DNA of 64,000 bases from Xiphydria camelus (lineage: Eukaryota; Arthropoda; Insecta; Hymenoptera; Xiphydriidae): the NCBI GenBank assembly GCA_963678675.1, contig OY783197.1, positions 23,231,934 to 23,295,933 on the forward strand. The letters run 5' to 3'. Positions within the stretch are counted from its first letter, which is position 1. Every line of letters starts with the position of its first letter. Shown here in pieces: positions 34,000 to 45,449 of the stretch. The translations under genes were made by a program, and so were the position numbers. The notes under the pieces are model-generated. The model was not told the origin of the DNA and made no database searches. It saw only the letters and a list, made by a program, of their open reading frames with translations.

Positions 34000-35320
34000 G
34001 TTTCCAGGTCTTCTCAAAAATTAAGAAACGAGCGTCAATCGGGGCGATTGAAAATTCCGCAGCATCCGACGTTTCAAAAATGTCTATCCCTTCGATTCTC
34101 TACCTGCGGAGGTGCGGGTTTCCCGATAACGATCTCGCGCAACGACTCGATCTGCTTATCTCGTTTACCGGGTTTCGCACCTTCGCAGAAAATCTCTTTC
34201 ATTTCCCTCCCTCGTTCTCTCCTCTTCCGCCCGACGAGATTCTCATCAATTCGGTTTCGATTCCCTCTTGGAGCTTCGGTCGAAAGACTCCCGGACGCGG
34301 TTGTATATAGCGAGAGAAAATTCGAAGCGAAATCTGCATTCTCATTTATCTAACCTGAAACCGAGGCCGAGCGTAAATTGGATATTCAATCCGACGCGCG
34401 AACGATGCTCGTCGGTAGTCGCGGGGCAAAAGGAAAGAATTTGATCGAGTCTCGTATACAGCGCACTTGACTTTATCTCCCCTTCCCTTATAACTTCTCG
34501 ATTTTCCCTTAGAGCATTCCAATTACAAAGCTGACGATGGCGATTAAATTACTTCTGATTTGCGCGAATATCGGGACACAAAGGTGGGAGGGATAAGCAC
34601 GATTACTGAGGGGTTGGCTTTGATTGGTCACGTGGGAGACCCGCGGCTGTACGGCCTGGACCCGTCGGACCCGATATGCGGCGCGATCTACTCTCTTCCA
34701 GAGGATCCGAAATCTCTTCGAGTGTCCCGCGCGTGGGAGACGGGGGAGGGGTGGCGAAGTAGTTGTCGAAGGAAAGGAGAGGTTTGGAGAGGGTGGTCGT
34801 GGTCGACGGTGCATTAGCTAATTTCCTGCGACGCGCGCGTATCCCGATTCCCTTCCGCTCGGTCACTTCTCTTCGCTTTCCCTTCCCGCTACCCCGATCT
34901 TAACACACACACGGTTATCGGCGCGACCCCTCGTCTCACCCTGGCCCGCTCCAATTTCCAGCTGTCCACCCCGTAAGTGCACTCGGTTGCCCGCCGCGGT
35001 CCGCCTCTGACAGGTCCTCCCCACTCTCTAGGACCTTCCCGAACGCGCGGGGGTTGATCCGTTCCGCGGGGGAGAGGATAAAAGGACCTCTCGAACGAAA
35101 TGAAGGAAATCACCTTATACCGCGAGGAGATCTCTCCATAATAATGATTTATCGTAAGTATTTGCTCGCACGCGAGAGAAAAAAAATATGATCGCTCGTG
35201 AATTGGAAGTTGCAGTGAATTCAAAGGATAATAGCGTCGATTTCATTTCGACGCTCCGTTATGTCAAAACGTTTTTTTATATTCGTACATAGAAAAAGAT
35301 AGAACCGTAAAAGTCAGCAA
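34000..35320. other. Intron sequence without recognised gene
   Basis: GC-rich in part (34.5-35.1 kb), with overlapping low-complexity open frames. No domain, RNA gene or repeat family was recognised. Confidence 0.45.
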
Positions 35321-35324
35321 TTTG

Positions 35325-35955
35325 GTTCTCTCACTAATTTTTTTTGCAGATATGAAAAATTGTGACAAAATTATTTACTCTGTGTTTTTTAATTTTTCAT
35401 TTTCGACCACATTTAAGCTTAAAAGCGATATTTAAAAATATAGCATAGGTACGTTGTAATATTATAAGTATCTTTCTCGCACTCGTTGCTTGACATAAGT
35501 GCATCTCTCATAGCTTTTCGATAACGTCATCTTACACGCTGAGGAAAAAATGTTTAAAAATGTAGTGATCAATCCCAGAAAGTATTGGGGGAAATTTTCA
35601 GGTAAGAAATGCAGTGATGGGACGGTTATGAATTCGATTAAATACTCGTATACTGAATAGGACTTATATGCACTGTACAGGACTGTATAGAATTTAAATT
35701 GACATCTGGCAGAAATAAATTTTATTTCGGTATTGAACCGAATTTATAACTGCACTATCGCTATAGATTTCTTATCTGGAGTTTTTTCCCCATATTTTCT
35801 GGGATCGATTGCTATATTTGAAACATCCTTTTCTCAGTGCAGCAGAGAGAAATGCTCTTCTAATTTCGCGAATAATTATTTTTTCAGACTATTTCATTTT
35901 TGTATGACACCGAATATGTGTATAGATTATAAATTGAATTAAAAAATATGAATAT
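35325..35955 (+). repeat. Family A, copy 2, interrupted by a family B element
   Basis: The left half (TTTCTCGCACTCGTTGCTTG, CATAAGTGCATCTCTC, TTTTCGATAACGTCATC) stops at 35536. The right half (GCAGAGAGAAATGCTC, GCGAATAATTATTTTTTCAG, GAATATGTGTATAGATTA) resumes at 35840. The order is exactly that of the uninterrupted copies. Confidence 0.85.
35537..35839. mobile_element. Family B element nested in family A
   Basis: The ends are CGCTGAGGAAAAAATGTTTA and inverted CACTGAGAAAAGGATGTTTC; the arms share GATCAATCCCAGAAAGTATT / GATCCCAGAAAATATGG. Confidence 0.85.
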
Positions 35956-35999
35956 TTTTTCATGCGATAATCGAATTATAAACCTCCAACTACGGAGAC

Positions 36000-37030
36000 A
36001 TACTCTCCACATCAAAAGCTCAAAAATTCCGGTAAAAGCAGCACTTAAAATCACCCCTTCTCCGCTCTCACATCAAAGTACATAACACATCGCGCACCGA
36101 ACTATTTCTCGCGCCGCTCCGAGCACGCGTGCACCAGCGTCACGCCCGCATAACTAATCCGATTAACCCAGTTCTGCAACTGTCATCTCGCTGCAGCTTC
36201 CCGTATACGTATATGCGAAGCTCGCCGTTTTCAGAATCTCGCACGTTCCTCGAGGGTGCATTTAAAGTAGTACACTTTCTATTTAATTGTCGCTACTTTC
36301 ATTCCCTTCCTCTACGACTGCGAGAGAAAGAAATATAGAGAGAGGGGGAGGGGAGAAACCTTTTCCACTTGATCCACTTTCCGTGGAGGAAAGCCCGCGT
36401 CTGCCCCGTGAGGATGGACAGACGTGACCGTCGCGTCGAAGGGTCTTACGCCCCGTAAGACCCTCGGAGCCCTCCGCTCTTCGAGCGAAGAATCTCGCGC
36501 GACGCGGACGGTGGATCTCGCAGCGAAGCTCTTTACTCTCCCTCCCTCCTCCTTCGTCATTCCTCGCGCATGAAATAATAAAAGAGCTTTTACGAGCGAG
36601 GCACTCACGCTGAAAATCTACGTAGACGATTAAGCGATCTCGTCATTCCCCGAGCGATCGTAACTCGATTATCCCCCCGGCTCTGGCGGCTGCGCGGGGT
36701 AATCGAATCGCCTCTGAAATCGTAAAATTAACCCGCGGGCATAGCCTGGGAGCGCTGGATCGAAGGAGGAATCGGGGACCGCGGGGGTGGCAGAGAGAAG
36801 GACGAAGGAGACGTGATAGTCGTCGCGTCCCGAGGCGACGTCTGAGGTATCGTCTTGTTTTAATCGAACGTAATTGTTTGCTCGTCGTGGTGGGGCGGAT
36901 AAATCGCGCCTGGCGATGGTGCAGTTGTGGATAAATAGCTACGGTTCTCAGTCATTAGTACAGAGGAGGGGTTTGTAGCGCTAGAAATTATTGCGTATCT
37001 CTCAATTGTTGTGAACAAAAATAAAGGAAA
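36000..37030. other. Intron sequence without recognised gene
   Basis: Unique-looking sequence, GC-rich from 36.3 kb. No supported exon. Confidence 0.45.
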
Positions 37031-37036
37031 CTACGG

Positions 37037-37696
37037 TTAAGGGCTCTCTGTCAACATTATTACGATTGGCAGTGTTTGTAAAAGTTCGCGAAGAGAATTC
37101 TCAGTTAATTTCTAATGATTTTATTGCAGCAAAATAATTTGAAAATTATTCGGCATGGTTTTTTACGGATCGAAAATAGATTTTCATAAAGCATTTTGAT
37201 GAAAAATTTATCAATTGATTATTTAAATTGGAGTAGATAACTGTCATGACTGAGAATGTTTGAAATCGATTTGACAGGCACCAAAACTTTCAGCTTGATT
37301 AGACATATCGTGTACTTACGGAGAATGCCAGGTAATTTCCGACCTGTGTGGTTCGCTGCTCACTATTGATTTCAATATATTTCACTACGATGTCTCGTTA
37401 ACACATAGCGTTATTACTTAGAGCGTGGACGATGCGATAGCGGACCGTATTTCTGACATCTAGTGAATATTTTCTTTCAGAACTTTCGCGCGAGTGCTAC
37501 ATGTCACTCATAGACGTAATGATAAATTTTTTCTCTGATTTGAACAACCATAATATTCAGAAATAATATACTCCTCAGCGTTAGTGTGCCAATGAGTTTC
37601 ACTATTCAATCGACAGTGAGATCATTAACTAATGTCGCACGAGAAGTTGCTCCTACGATTTTCGAAGTCCCTAGAGAACTGACAGAGGGCTCTTAA
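37037..37696. mobile_element. 660-bp TTAA-flanked element upstream of the lectin gene
   Basis: Left end TTAAGGGCTCTCTGTCA and inverted right end TTAAGAGCCCTCTGTCA match at about 14 of 16 bases, both starting at TTAA. The interior is non-coding. TTAA specificity suggests a piggyBac-like non-autonomous element. It ends 95 bp before a TATAAATA sequence. Confidence 0.6.
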
Positions 37697-37790
37697 TTTT
37701 ATTTCAATCCTCTAGGGCAATCCTGGATACCTGAGCACCCATGGTAGGCCCCTGTCTTTACGGAATTTCCCGTATTTAAGGGGACTACCA

Positions 37791-37798
37791 TATAAATA
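37791..37798 (+). promoter_or_regulatory. TATA-box-like sequence upstream of the lectin gene
   Basis: TATAAATA followed by GG lies 570 bp upstream of the lectin ATG, just after the right end of a TTAA-flanked element (37037-37696). Alternative core elements closer to the ATG are TATAAA at 38190 and arthropod-initiator-like TCAGT at about 38254 and 38348. Which one is used cannot be decided from sequence. Confidence 0.2.
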
Positions 37799-38366
37799 GG
37801 TGGCTCTCAGCAGGTTAATTTTCAAAAACTAATGAATTTCAAGTGAAAAATAGGGCGAGCCGGTGGTGTAAAATCGAGAGGATGGAATTCCTTCGGGATC
37901 CACCGAGGTAAACTAGAAATATTCGACAGGTAGCCTTCTGGGGTCGTCCCGACCTTCGGTCTGCGGCTGTGTAGCTATTTTGAAGTTTGGTGTAGGGGAA
38001 AGGCTGTTATTTGTGGAATTGGTAGGAAGAGGAGGGAGGGATAGCGAGAGCGAGTACATTTTGGTCAACCCTGACACTGGCACGGACAAAAGACCACGTG
38101 CTGGGGGGTTTCTCTCTCTTTTTCTCCGCATATCCGTCTCTATCTACTTTCGCCTTCCTTATCCCATATCTCAAGCCGCTCTTTCTATGTATAAACCGAC
38201 CCACCCCACGGGAGGATCGTTTGGCGTCCGTGAGAGGATCACGTGAACGCCGCATCAGTCTACCTCCGACCGGAGAGCGATGCGTACGTTGGTTCTTCCC
38301 TTGGATCATTTTTAAAAAATCTTTCGTACCTTCTCGATAAATCGTGATCAGTGACGGTTGCGGAGG

Positions 38367-38783
38367 ATGTCGCATTTTTGCGATATTCGCGTCATCCCTA
38401 CCCTCTTCCTCCTCCTCCCCCTCCTCGTTTACGTGAATTCCATCCCTGCGGTTTCAACGGACACAACTCCCAACTCCTTCATTCACTCCTCTACAACCCC
38501 ATCGACCTCGTGTTCCTGCCCCGAAGACTCGTCCCTCTCGAACTTTCCCTCCTGGTCGAACGCCCTGGGCATCGGTCATATGCGCACTACCATGGTGCAC
38601 GGAATACCTTGCCTCTGTAACGAGGCCATGCAGGGGTTGCCCCTGAGGGATGATTACAAGTACACGGCAGGAATCGGTTACCACAAGCTGCACAATCGCG
38701 CTCTGAATTGGAACGAGGCCAGGAAGGTGTGCAACGAAGAGGGCGGTCACCTCGCTATCGTGAACTCCGTGGCGGAGGCACAC
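38367..38783 (+). CDS. Secreted C-type lectin (hemolymph LPS-binding-protein type), exon 1
   Basis: Exon 1 encodes residues 1-139 of a predicted 237-aa protein. The start chosen is the ATG at 38367, which gives a signal peptide with core VIPTLFLLLPLLVYV and probable cleavage at about residues 25-28. Residues 29-60 form a Ser/Thr/Pro-rich stretch that could be O-glycosylated, with CSC at 49-51 and CLC at 82-84. The C-type lectin fold begins about residue 97 (YKYTAGIGYHKLH), with the typical NWNEARKVCNEEGGHLAIVNS helix segment; Cys122 is the first canonical cysteine. The donor is GCACAC|GTGAGT, phase 0. The protein should be secreted into hemolymph and may recognise microbial sugars; ligand and calcium dependence are not shown. 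The gene lies antisense within the 36-kb intron of the FSTL5-like gene. Confidence 0.92.
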
Positions 38784-38969
38784 GTGAGTAATTTTTTAAG
38801 AGGACGTTCGTTCGCTTCGCACTGAATGACTGATACCAGTAAATTTTACTGCATTTACAATGACAGAGGTACACACGAGGATTTTTAGGTATTTTTACAG
38901 TGCGATATAATAATTTTTCGTTTGAAAACATTAAATCGTGATAGTTTTGCACCACAATTCAGTTTTCTC

Positions 38970-39285
38970 ACAAATTCTTTTATTACAGATTCAAAAAATT
39001 TGTTCATTTTTCGACCTTATTTGAGCTGGAAAAAGGCGACTTTTAAAAATACAACTACCTAATCGCGTTGTAAGCCTATCTCTCGCATTCGTTGCTTGGT
39101 ATAAGAGAGAGTGCGTCTCTTTTGCATTTCGATGGCGTTACGTTGTAGAGAGAAGTGCGCTTATAACTCAGGGAATAATTATTTTTTTAGACACTTTTTT
39201 TTTCGTGTGATATTAAACATGTGTGACAAATTACAAATTGAATTTAAAAATATGAATATTTTTTTAAGAAAATACCGAATTTACT
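38970..39285 (+). repeat. Family A, copy 3, inside the lectin intron
   Basis: Shared blocks: TCTCGCATTCGTTGCTTGGT, TTGTAGAGAGAAGTGCGC, TAACTCAGGGAATAATTATT and GTGTGACAAATTACAAATTG. It occupies over a third of the 825-bp lectin intron. Confidence 0.8.
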
Positions 39286-39608
39286 AGCTGCTAAAGAAAA
39301 ATTGTTCTTCAGCAAACCAGGAACATCCAATAAATCTTTGCGTACCTCTTTTATTGAAGTACAGTAAAATTTACTGGTGTATTTTCATGTCAGACGTCTG
39401 GAAAAGTGACAGGGTTTTCAGAAAACAATTAATTCCAGTTTCTCTATACCTGTACATATTTATCCTATAATTTTCTTAAAAGAAGCATAAATCATCATTT
39501 CAACCAGAAATTAAACTTCTTTAATCGTATGAAAAACATCATACATTTATGAAGCAATGAAAAAGATGCAGCGATTAATCGATTCGAATCCGATACTTTT
39601 TTGCGTAG

Positions 39609-39905
39609 GCGCTGACGGATCTCTTCAATCGGTCAGGGCCGGTAAAGGGCGCTGAGTACAAGAATGAGGCTCTCCTCGGTATCCACGACATGTATAAGGA
39701 GGGTGAGTGGGTAACAGTACTCGGTGAATCTCTGGCCAAGACGGGTTACACGAAATGGAGCGACAAGTGGGGCGGACAGCCAGACAACGGCGGCGGGCTG
39801 CAAAATTGCGGTGCGCTCTTGGAGGAGGGCGGCTTGGACGACGTCTCCTGCAACGTTGCTTTCGCTTTTTTCTGCGAGCTACACGCCATACAGATGTGTC
39901 ATTGA
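39609..39905 (+). CDS. Secreted C-type lectin, exon 2 (carbohydrate-recognition part)
   Basis: This exon is entered at TTTTTTGCGTAG| in phase 0 after an 825-bp intron (38784-39608) and gives residues 140-237 plus TGA. It starts ALTDLFNRSG (N-glycosylation sequon at Asn146) and continues EYKNEALLGIHDMYKEGEW and SDKWGGQPDNGGG. It contains the remaining lectin cysteines Cys206, Cys220 and Cys228. The QPD at residues 196-198 is the motif that in calcium-dependent lectins favours galactose; the WND-like position is replaced by GGLDDVSC, still acidic. The frame after the fold is a short tail, HAIQMCH. No AATAAA hexamer is seen within 350 bp after the stop, and a TA-flanked foldback element starts 132 bp downstream. 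Exon joining is supported by phase and fold continuity. Confidence 0.93.
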   Translation, partial: ALTDLFNRSGPVKGAEYKNEALLGIHDMYKEGEWVTVLGESLAKTGYTKWSDKWGGQPDNGGGLQNCGALLEEGGLDDVSCNVAFAFFCELHAIQMCH

Positions 39906-40036
39906 AATAGAAGTAGGGGATGACTTTGCCAAGTGAATTTTTTGTATATTGTCCTCTCATAGAAAAAAAAAGAAACATTCCTGAGATCTTTTTAAGTTAT
40001 TGAGATTTTTTCTGGTGTCATTTAGTGGCATTTATA

Positions 40037-40252
40037 CACTGAGAATATTACTTGTCAATTAAACCAACATTCTGGAGACGATGGCCAAACTGTTTGATGA
40101 AATATGGGCCCTCTATCAATTTGGTTAAACTGATCACTTTTTTGTTGGAATATTTAAATATTTATTTCAACTGACCGATATTTTGATTAGGATAACTAAA
40201 TGCGTTTAATTGAATGCGCTTTATCATTTTAACCTAATTATTTTTCTCAGTG
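40037..40252. mobile_element. Family B element, TA-flanked, downstream of the lectin gene
   Basis: CACTGAGAATATTACTTGTC at the left and TTTTTCTCAGTG at the right, TA on both sides. The interior (CAATTAAACCAACATTCTGG, GAGACGATGGCCAAACTG) matches the element at 61900. Confidence 0.85.
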
Positions 40253-40259
40253 TATGTAC

Positions 40260-42160
40260 CCCGTGTATTGCTTCTTATCAATTTACATCCTATTAATTAC
40301 AACACGAGAAGCGAAAGTGCAAGTCTTATCCAATCCAAATTTTGATAAATGTATCCACGCGCGTAGTTATTTGAGACACACGCACATACGTAAGTGTACA
40401 TATACTTGTACATATTTCCGCGTCCGTATACGCTAATTGCCGAGCATTAAGCCCATACGGCGCACCGCAGAAATTGCCGCGGCTATCCCTGGCATAAATT
40501 CATAATGTTTTACGCCATCCCCGCTTCGTAAGGGCGTCTCGGACCCCACCGGTCTGATCGTAGCTTTAAAGCCCCCAAAACTCCCCGCGATGCGATAAAA
40601 ATGTAAATTCTCCGGCGACCAAAGCGAGTGTGGAGGGAGGGACGACGAAAAGTATTTACCGCACGTAACCGCGGGTGTAACGGTATGTCGAGAGAGGATG
40701 AGAAAAAATGACGAGTTGACTCGAACCACAGTCGAGGGGGAAGGTATCCTGCTCCTCCCCGCTTCTCGGTGTCACGAATGCACTCCGTATCACGGGTGCG
40801 GCGCGCGTTACGGGAGTTGATATTGACAGGAGTCGTGTCGAGATACCCCGAATGAATACTGATGTATTTAAATCGCGGGCAACCCCGTTACCCCCGAGTT
40901 TCCATAACGCCGCGCGAGTCCGAGTTATTCGAGCAAGAGCGGCGACGTCCATATGGGAGAGATCGATGAGGAGACGAAACGATGTTAGAGTTTTTTTATG
41001 TTTCCTTTCCTCTTTTCGAATATATCTTTTTTTCCGTTTGCTTCAGGAGAGATTTGAACTCGTGGCTGATGAGTACAATACAGATGAAGTTTCAAAAAAA
41101 AAGTCGTGTTCTACGGTAATAAAGAACACATTGCCAATATCCAATACTTCCTCGACATATTATCCAAATTTCTAGGATTGAATTCTCAGTGACCCAATTC
41201 GATGTACACATTTTGCCGCGCTGATTCCGAAAATCAGATTTATTCGGAAAATCTCGAAGAATCATTGAGACATGGATGCTTTTTTTTAAGAGAAAATAAT
41301 TGTTGATCACATAAAATTAACGGTGTCTTGTAATTCCTTTGATATATCGACTTAATAATCACGTTTTTCGTAATCAGCGTCAAAGGTACATGAAATATAA
41401 TGGCCAAGCGATTGATGCGAGAGATTTTGATTTTTCGCAAAAATCAAAATTTCTAGAATCGAACTCTCGACCACCCAATTCCACATATTTAATCGATTCA
41501 AAAAGTCACGGATTTATTGAGGAAATCTCAACAGAACTCCGAGATATCAATGACCGTCTGTTTCAAATTTTCAAAAAAAATTGATACGATCGAAAAGTTA
41601 TCCAGACGCGCAGGACTGAGTCGTATAACGCGCTCTGGAGCCAACTCATTTATACACGGCGAGCGCGACGTCCTTTCCGGTTCCGTCCACTACCGGAACC
41701 GGTTCGCGTCGGTGGAACCAGAGGTCGTCGGCGGATGAGAGGGTGGAGGTGGCTGTAATCCGTCGGTGCTACAAGTGTCCGCTTCGTCCGAGTGCCACTC
41801 TCTCGTTCGCACGCGAAACGCCTCTTATCGCTCGAAGGGAGAAACGCGCGAAACGCCGGCGTTGCTGCGCGAAGATGCGACGGATCCTGGTGCCATTTTG
41901 CCGAGTGCAACGCGTATAGGTATGCGTTGTTCTCGACTCGGGGACGTTTACGTCACGTCGAGAATGCTTTTCTCCTCGGTACTGCTTTATTTACGAGTTT
42001 CGTTCGTCGCCTTGCCTTCGTCGTTGTGCCTCGGAAAAAGGATCGATAAGTAAATCCACCTCTACGCTTCCGCTATCCAATCGCGCGTGACCATTGCCCA
42101 GCCATGGAAAACGGGAATAGGTTGCGCGCAATCGGTTTAAAAGATGTATAAGTATTCGAG
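40260..42160. other. Intron sequence with a family F region
   Basis: Mostly unrecognised. 41165-41585 is a diverged family F copy (see separate entry). The GC-rich open frames at 41.6-42.05 kb show no domain. Confidence 0.45.
41165..41585 (+). repeat. Family F, diverged copy
   Basis: GCGCTGATTCCGAAAATCAG, TTTCGTAATCAGCG, GAACTCTCGACCACCC and GAGGAAATCTCAACAG match the array unit at 26-27.5 kb in the same relative order. Confidence 0.7.
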
Positions 42161-42163
42161 CTA

Positions 42164-42591
42164 CACTGAGAAAAAAATACACGCGCAGAAAAAAAACACA
42201 GTTTAATCCAATAGCGCTGAGATCCGAGCTAATTTTCAAGAATTTCTTGCATTTCAAGTGCAAATACTAGTTTAACCAGATATAATATCTGTTTCCATGG
42301 GAATTCCTATTGGTTCCCTAGGAAAAAAAAAACCTAATTACTCTGTAATTTTGTAAAGTTTTCCGGACGGAATTGTAGTTTATGCTATAGTCAAATTGTA
42401 ATTCGTGCAGTTCCTTTTTTCCATGCAGTAAATTTAACTAAATCGACGGTTAGGGGTGGGGGAATACAGATCTAGTTACTTGGACTAATAATTGATTTGA
42501 ATGGACTGCAGTCTGATTCCTTCAAACAGTCATTACATTCCCCATCCATAAACGCCGATTTAATTGAACATACCATTTTTTTTTCTCAGTG
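42164..42591. mobile_element. Family B element, TA-flanked, long interior
   Basis: CACTGAGAAAAAAATACACG at the left and TTTTTTTTTCTCAGTG at the right, TA on both sides, 428 bp. The interior lacks strong arms, so it may be composite. Confidence 0.65.
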
Positions 42592-42599
42592 TACAGCCT

Positions 42600-43745
42600 C
42601 GAGCTCTCTTCTCACGGGGATTGTCGACCGGTTTACCCCCTTCCAGGGTCGAAAACACTCATCAGGATCCCATTCACGTCGAGTGGTCTCACTTTTGTCA
42701 TGTCTCGCATACTTAATTCCAACCGGCACATTACTGCTTTCGTTTTACGTTTCGGAGGTCAAAGAGTGATTCGACGTTAATTATCAAGAAACGGAGCGAC
42801 GCGGAGAGACGTTAAAGGATGCAACGCAGCTGTACATTCGCAATTTAGCGTCGCAGTCACCCGGCAGAAGGTACAATCGCTTTAGAGCATTGCGCTAAAT
42901 CTCTCCGGACAAAGCGAGGGGCTATACGAGCAGACAATATTTTTCCGTCCCGAGAGTTCTCTTTAATCTCGCGCTCACACAGGTGCGACTGTTTGTCCCG
43001 TTGCAGACGAGACGAGCGAACTTTGCTCCCTTCCACTCGTCACCGTGGTACGAGGAGAAAATTCCATTAGGGGAATAACTCGCGACGTGTAACTCGGACA
43101 TTTTCAAAGCGACTTCGTAAACGCGGCTTAACAATTTCAATTTGCGGCGCTTTTTTTGCGCTCGACTACGTGTTATACGTTTGAGCGCGGCGCATCGGGT
43201 TACCGGAAGCGAGGGCAGGACGCAACGGAGAGTCGAAACGGAGACTGTTGCGCGCGCATCGCCGTTCAGATTTTCCCGCGTCTTTGGTTTCGATGCCACG
43301 CGACTGTAGTATGCATCCCTTTCTCTCGATATGCATCCCTCTGCATTTACATTCAAAATTACTTCGCCGTTCACGGCTCGGTGTGGGCCCGACGCCATCA
43401 ATACCAAAGCGTTTGCCGTTTCAGAGCTGGAAATTCGTGAAAGGAGAGTCGGCAGAGTTCTTCTCGTCTGCATATCGAGCGGCGGGAATAAAAGGAAACG
43501 TTTCTTTTCACCCGAAATGCCGCGGATAGAAGCGAAAATATTTCCTTTTTCACTCATATCGCCGGTTGTGGAAGCGGGCTTCTCTGTGTGTGTGACGGAC
43601 GTATTTAAATCAATTCATTCTATTTCAAAAACCGTTCATTTCTTTCACTATAATATATAAATATCAGGAAATAAACAAAATTAAACGTCTTTTAACGTAC
43701 CTCGTGTACATATCTATAGCGAAATATTATTTTTAATTAACGTAG
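42600..43745. other. Intron sequence with a long but unsupported ORF
   Basis: A 211-codon minus-strand open frame (43557-42922) crosses this CpG-rich stretch. It shows no domain or signal peptide, and overlapping frames of similar length exist on the plus strand. Listed as non-coding. Confidence 0.4.
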
Positions 43746-43749
43746 CGTA

Positions 43750-44660
43750 CACTGGAAGAAAAGGCAAGGGTAAAATTAACTTTCTTGCTAGATAAACATT
43801 TTTCTATAATAGTTCAAGGAACCACTTTAATATTGTAAGTTGCTATGCATTTAGTAACCATAACTGCTATCGAATAGTTATCTGTACTATTGAAATTAGT
43901 ACGATAATTATAGCAATAAGAATCTATTTTAATGGTAAACTTTTTTACTAATTTGAAACAGTTGAAACCACTTTGAAGAATTAAAATCTAGTAGTTGAAG
44001 AGTTAAAATTTAGTACCATAATGTTATTTTTATTATTATGAATTTAGAGATTATAATGGAAGAATATTATTTATTATCGCTTAGCCCCTCTAAGCTCTAT
44101 TTGTGAATTCTCAGTTTACTTCAGATCAAACAAAATCCCGCAATATCCGTAAATCAATTTTATAATGATAAAAAATATTAGTTCTCTGAAGTCTAATTTC
44201 ACTTTCCACTCAGTATATATTGTTACAATTTTAAAACGGCATAGTGAGAGAGTCCATTTATTGAAGCTTACTAATAAAATTACTACACATTGAATAAACC
44301 CAAAGACGTCTCACAGCCTTGATAATACGATAAAAATAGAACCCATAAACATAAAGGGCAATAAATATGCAAAAAAATGATTTATTATACTTGCTATACC
44401 GAATGTCGCACGGAAAACCGATCAGATGGGGGGCTTTCTGAATTTCTTAATGAATCAATCGAGCATCGTCCAAGCAGTGCTGAGTTCAAATTCAGAAGGC
44501 CCCTATCTGATCGGTTTCCCATGCGACATTCGGTATAGGTAACAAAATAGTAAATTCGAAATAATAAATTTTACTATTACTTGAAATAGTCTATTTTACA
44601 ATTGCAAAATAATGTCCAGATATCATAATTTACTAAACTGTACAATTTTTTCTCTCATAG
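43750..44660. repeat. AT-rich repeat region starting with a family B-like end
   Basis: Starts TACACTGGAAGAAAAGGC, similar to the end at 20951. Candidate right ends are TTTCCACTCAGTATA (about 44217) and TTTTTTCTCTCATAG (about 44660). The palindrome at 44394-44538 sits inside. Confidence 0.35.
44394..44538. mobile_element. 145-bp palindromic element, CTATACCGAATGTCGCA ends
   Basis: The arms CTATACCGAATGTCGCACGG / CTATACCGAATGTCGCATGG continue through AAACCGATCAGAT and CTTCTGAATTT, about 53 bp each and over nine tenths identical. The loop is about 40 bp. Confidence 0.85.
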
Positions 44661-45261
44661 TCTATTATCGTTTCGAAGCGAGACTGGCTTAATAGCGCAA
44701 ATACCGGTTAATTGGACGAGTCGAATTACAGGCGTATGCAGCTCAATTTTACTGGTATGCAAGGCTAGTAGTATACGTACGTATGTATCGGGGCCGGAAG
44801 GGTTTACATCGTACTACACGTTGAACACTGTAACTCTGACGTCAACCTCTCCACCGCATATCCACCACCCCTCGCTCATCACGAGTCAGATGCAACGCAT
44901 TCCACCCCTATGTCGGAATTCCGTTTTAATAAATCCACTACATGTGATGGCGAGTGTCTGGACGAACTTGTTTAATAAATAATGAGCATCAGCGATAGGA
45001 TTACTCGATGGGAACCGAATTAGGACCGCGGGTGTGTCGCATGCCGGTGTTAAATAGGGTAGCGTTGAAAATATCCTTTGATGATCGAGTAATTCAGTTT
45101 ACGTGAAGCGGCGGGATTTGAATAATTGCGAGGCATTATCGAGAGCTCCTCCCAACGACTACCGAATCTATCTAAATGCTCCGTCGGTTGTTCAACTGTC
45201 GGGGATGACGTCATATCTGCGTAAACTCGTTGCCTCCTTTAATCGTCAGAAGGGTATCGTA

Positions 45262-45445
45262 CACGGAGAAAAAAAAGTAACCAACGAAATAATTTTGTTG
45301 AGTCAACTTGATAACCTAAAAAAATATTTGTTCCATCAAAGTTTTCGTGAACTCAACCAAAGAATTTTGCGATTCCAAAAAAACGTTTTATTGGCTGGTA
45401 TTCATTAAAACTATTTTGTTAGCCCAACCAAGAGTTCTTTCAGTG
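45262..45445. mobile_element. Family B element, TA-flanked
   Basis: CACGGAGAAAAAAAAGTAAC at the left and GAGTTCTTTCAGTG at the right, TA on both sides; inner arms AATAATTTTGTTGAGTCAAC / GTTAGCCCAACCAA. Confidence 0.75.
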
Positions 45446-45449
45446 TAAG

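Noticed and set aside
38351..38620. Plus-strand frame overlapping the lectin start and a minus-strand frame at 38454-38783
   Set aside because: Shadows of the lectin coding exon; the lectin frame alone has the signal peptide, fold motifs and matching splice phase.
42922..43557. 211-codon minus-strand open frame
   Set aside because: Among the longest frames in the window, but in CpG-rich DNA with competing frames on the other strand, no domain, no signal peptide and no splice context.
45103..45408. 101-codon plus-strand frame
   Set aside because: Its second half is the inside of a TA-flanked family B element.
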